From NCBI GenBank assembly GCA_949752795.1, contig CATKHW010000374.1:496001-560000 (forward strand): a stretch of 64,000 bases of DNA, in the 5' to 3' direction. This document shows positions 62,596 to 64,000 of the stretch, piece by piece. Under the pieces are notes generated by a model, which was given only the letters and a program-made list of their open reading frames with translations, searched no databases and had not been told where the DNA came from. Origin of the DNA: Hyperoodon ampullatus. Taxonomy: Eukaryota > Chordata > Mammalia > Artiodactyla > Ziphiidae. The position numbers were made by a program, and so were the translations under genes. Numbering within the stretch: the stretch's first letter is position 1; every line of letters starts with the position of its first letter.

Positions 62596-64000
62596 GTTGG
62601 TTTTTGGAACGTAACCTGTGCTTATATCAAACTCTGGTTTTATGCATCACCGCACCTCTCCTTCCCCCTTAAGCAGGCATAAGAGTGTTTTCTAAATGTG
62701 AGACACTGTTCTCTTTCCTAACTCAGTTCAAGTGTAGCCATGTGTACAGGATCTTCATAAGTGATATCTTATGATAAGTTTCTTTTTCTGTGTGACTTAT
62801 TTCACTTAGAATCATCGTACCTGAATCCACCCATTTTGCTGCTACTGGTCTTATGACATTGATTTCATGGCTGAGGGATATTCCATCATACGTAAGTACC
62901 ACAATTTTTTGAACCATGTTTATATTTTCTGGGATACTTAAGGTGTATCCAAGTTGAGGTCCTTGTATGCAGTGCAGCCCTAAATTTTGGGGTGGCTCTG
63001 TCTTATTGATTTTCAGTTTTCCCAAGGTATATTCCCTAGACTGGTAGTGCCATTGGCTCTGTAGCTCTGTTCTTTACTTGTTTTAGGGAACAGAATGCAC
63101 TCCTCCAGAGAGGCAGTTGGCAATTTACATCCCTCCCATCAGCATAACAAGGCTCCCTGTTCTCCAGGGCCTGTCTTGCCTTTCTTGTTCTTACACATTT
63201 TGTGGATGTCCCTTTTGACCGGTGGGATGTGATACTTCTTTGTAGTGCAGATTTGCATTGCCCGCTTGCTTGCTTGGCCAAAAAGGGCGTATGCGTTTTC
63301 TCCTGAATATATTCAGGAGAAAATGCATACGCCCTTAATGGCCAAGTGCATCATTGTCGAAGTTGTGCCCCTCTTCCTGTGCTTTAAAGGCGATTCCAAC
63401 GTACCTCTTGAAATCTGTTTCCTGCTATTCTGCCTCGCTTTCAAGTCCGCCTCGGTGCCTTCCCTCAACATATTTTTGGACGATAGTTGTCCTTTATTAC
63501 TCGGCCAGTTTGTGAATTGCTGTGCCCCTGAGCTCCATTTTTCAACTCGTTTTTGGTGAGCTGACCGCAAGTCCAAAATTTTGGTTCAGGACCTATACTG
63601 GTTTCCGGTGGGTGGCTGAGAATTTGGTTAATTCTTCTTCCTGCCGGGAAATTACAGTGATATGTGCCCGTCCAAATGCCTAACAGCTACTCTCTCATTG
63701 GTTCTCCCTCTTCCCTTTCATCCTCTGCCAAATTGGCAACCTGTGCGAACCAAGAGGTTAAAGGGGCTGTCTCTCCAAGTTGGGAGGTTGATAGTAAAGC
63801 AGACGGTAATTCAAACCGGAGCACCAGGAGAGGGACTATGCGTTGAGTTTTAGAAACTTTTCGTATTCACAGTGTGTCCGTTCCCTATGTTTCCCGCACA
63901 TGTTATAGCTGTAGTAATATTCCCTTCAACCTGGAGAGTTCGGACCCATGGAATGGGTGCCATGCATTATTGCTTTAAAGGGTCTGCATTTGCTCACCCA
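62596..64000. repeat. Satellite unit M37 (B, P-type, cut by window end)
   Basis: The first 1,405 bp of a unit. From about 63054 it repeats M35 almost exactly at +3,477. Palindrome 63274-63345 has the same three mismatches as M35. The change TGTGTACAGG at 62742 removes the ORF2 stop, lengthening the relic frame to 62723-63025. The array continues beyond the window. Confidence 0.95.

Larger units (their letters stand above)
1..64000. repeat. Tandem satellite array, 1,739-bp unit, common cetacean satellite type
   Basis: The whole window repeats with a 1,739-bp period. Landmarks such as GTTGGTTTTTGGA, CCTGAATATATTCAGG and GACCGGTGGGAAGTG return once per unit, always in the same orientation, giving 36 full units and one partial. 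Indels are rare: ten units are one base short overall and one is one base long. Unrelated units differ mainly by scattered substitutions, by eye a few percent. The unit is built from the 3' part of a LINE-1 on the minus strand. The length and the L1 origin are what I remember of the common cetacean satellite, a large heterochromatin component. Naming the family rests on memory; the tandem structure is directly visible. Both ends run off the window, so the array is longer than 64 kb. Confidence 0.97.
59577..64000. repeat. Dimer duplication at the right edge (3,477-bp period)
   Basis: About 59,577-60,523 recurs at 63,054-64,000. The one difference found is CCCTATTCCC near 60232 against CCCTCTTCCC near 63709. 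The copy probably extends past the window. The period is two units minus the single base lost in M36. Confidence 0.85.

Overview
The whole window is one uninterrupted tandem satellite array. I count 36 complete units and one partial unit (M1-M37), all in the same orientation. The modal unit is 1,739 bp: 25 units are 1,739 bp, ten are 1,738 bp and one is 1,740 bp. Units are phased here to the GTTGGTTTTTGGA landmark at position 1. I see no functional protein gene, tRNA, rRNA, CRISPR array or foreign mobile element breaking the array. The short open frames that recur every 1,739 bp are products of the repeat, not genes.

The unit is a decayed, 5'-truncated LINE-1 (L1) lying on the minus strand. 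Read on the minus strand it holds the last ~1.29 kb of L1 ORF2, an ORF2 stop, a ~360 bp 3'UTR and an A-rich tail. That tail joins directly, head to tail, to the truncated ORF2 of the next copy. The ORF2 C-terminus is recognisable: ILSEISHTEKETYHKISL against the mammalian L1 ILSEVSQTEKDKYHMISL, recalled from memory. Unit length and L1 origin match what I remember of the common cetacean satellite: ~1.74-1.76 kb in most whales, ~1.58 kb in oceanic dolphins, described as L1-derived by Kapitonov, Holmquist and Jurka. I infer heterochromatin of a non-delphinid cetacean.

Each unit also carries a 72-bp inverted repeat with 36-bp arms and no spacer. It is perfect in 12 of 37 units. It sits inside the ORF2 relic, where L1 has nothing comparable, so it looks like an insertion or fold-back acquired before the array expanded.

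Layout: M1-M9 (1 to ~15.6 kb) are an older-looking subfamily A with a duplicated 5,216-bp trimer (1-~4,150 = ~5,217-9,366). M7-M10 are a mosaic border with the most damaged palindromes. M10-M37 are subfamily B. Inside B a marked unit type ('P') recurs every third unit from M14 to M26, then at spacings 2,3,2,2,2. There is a nearly exact 5,216-bp trimer duplication at 30,783-41,296 and a 3,477-bp dimer duplication running off the right edge. These layers fit unequal exchange and gene conversion. L1 comparisons are made from memory, so alignment edges are approximate.
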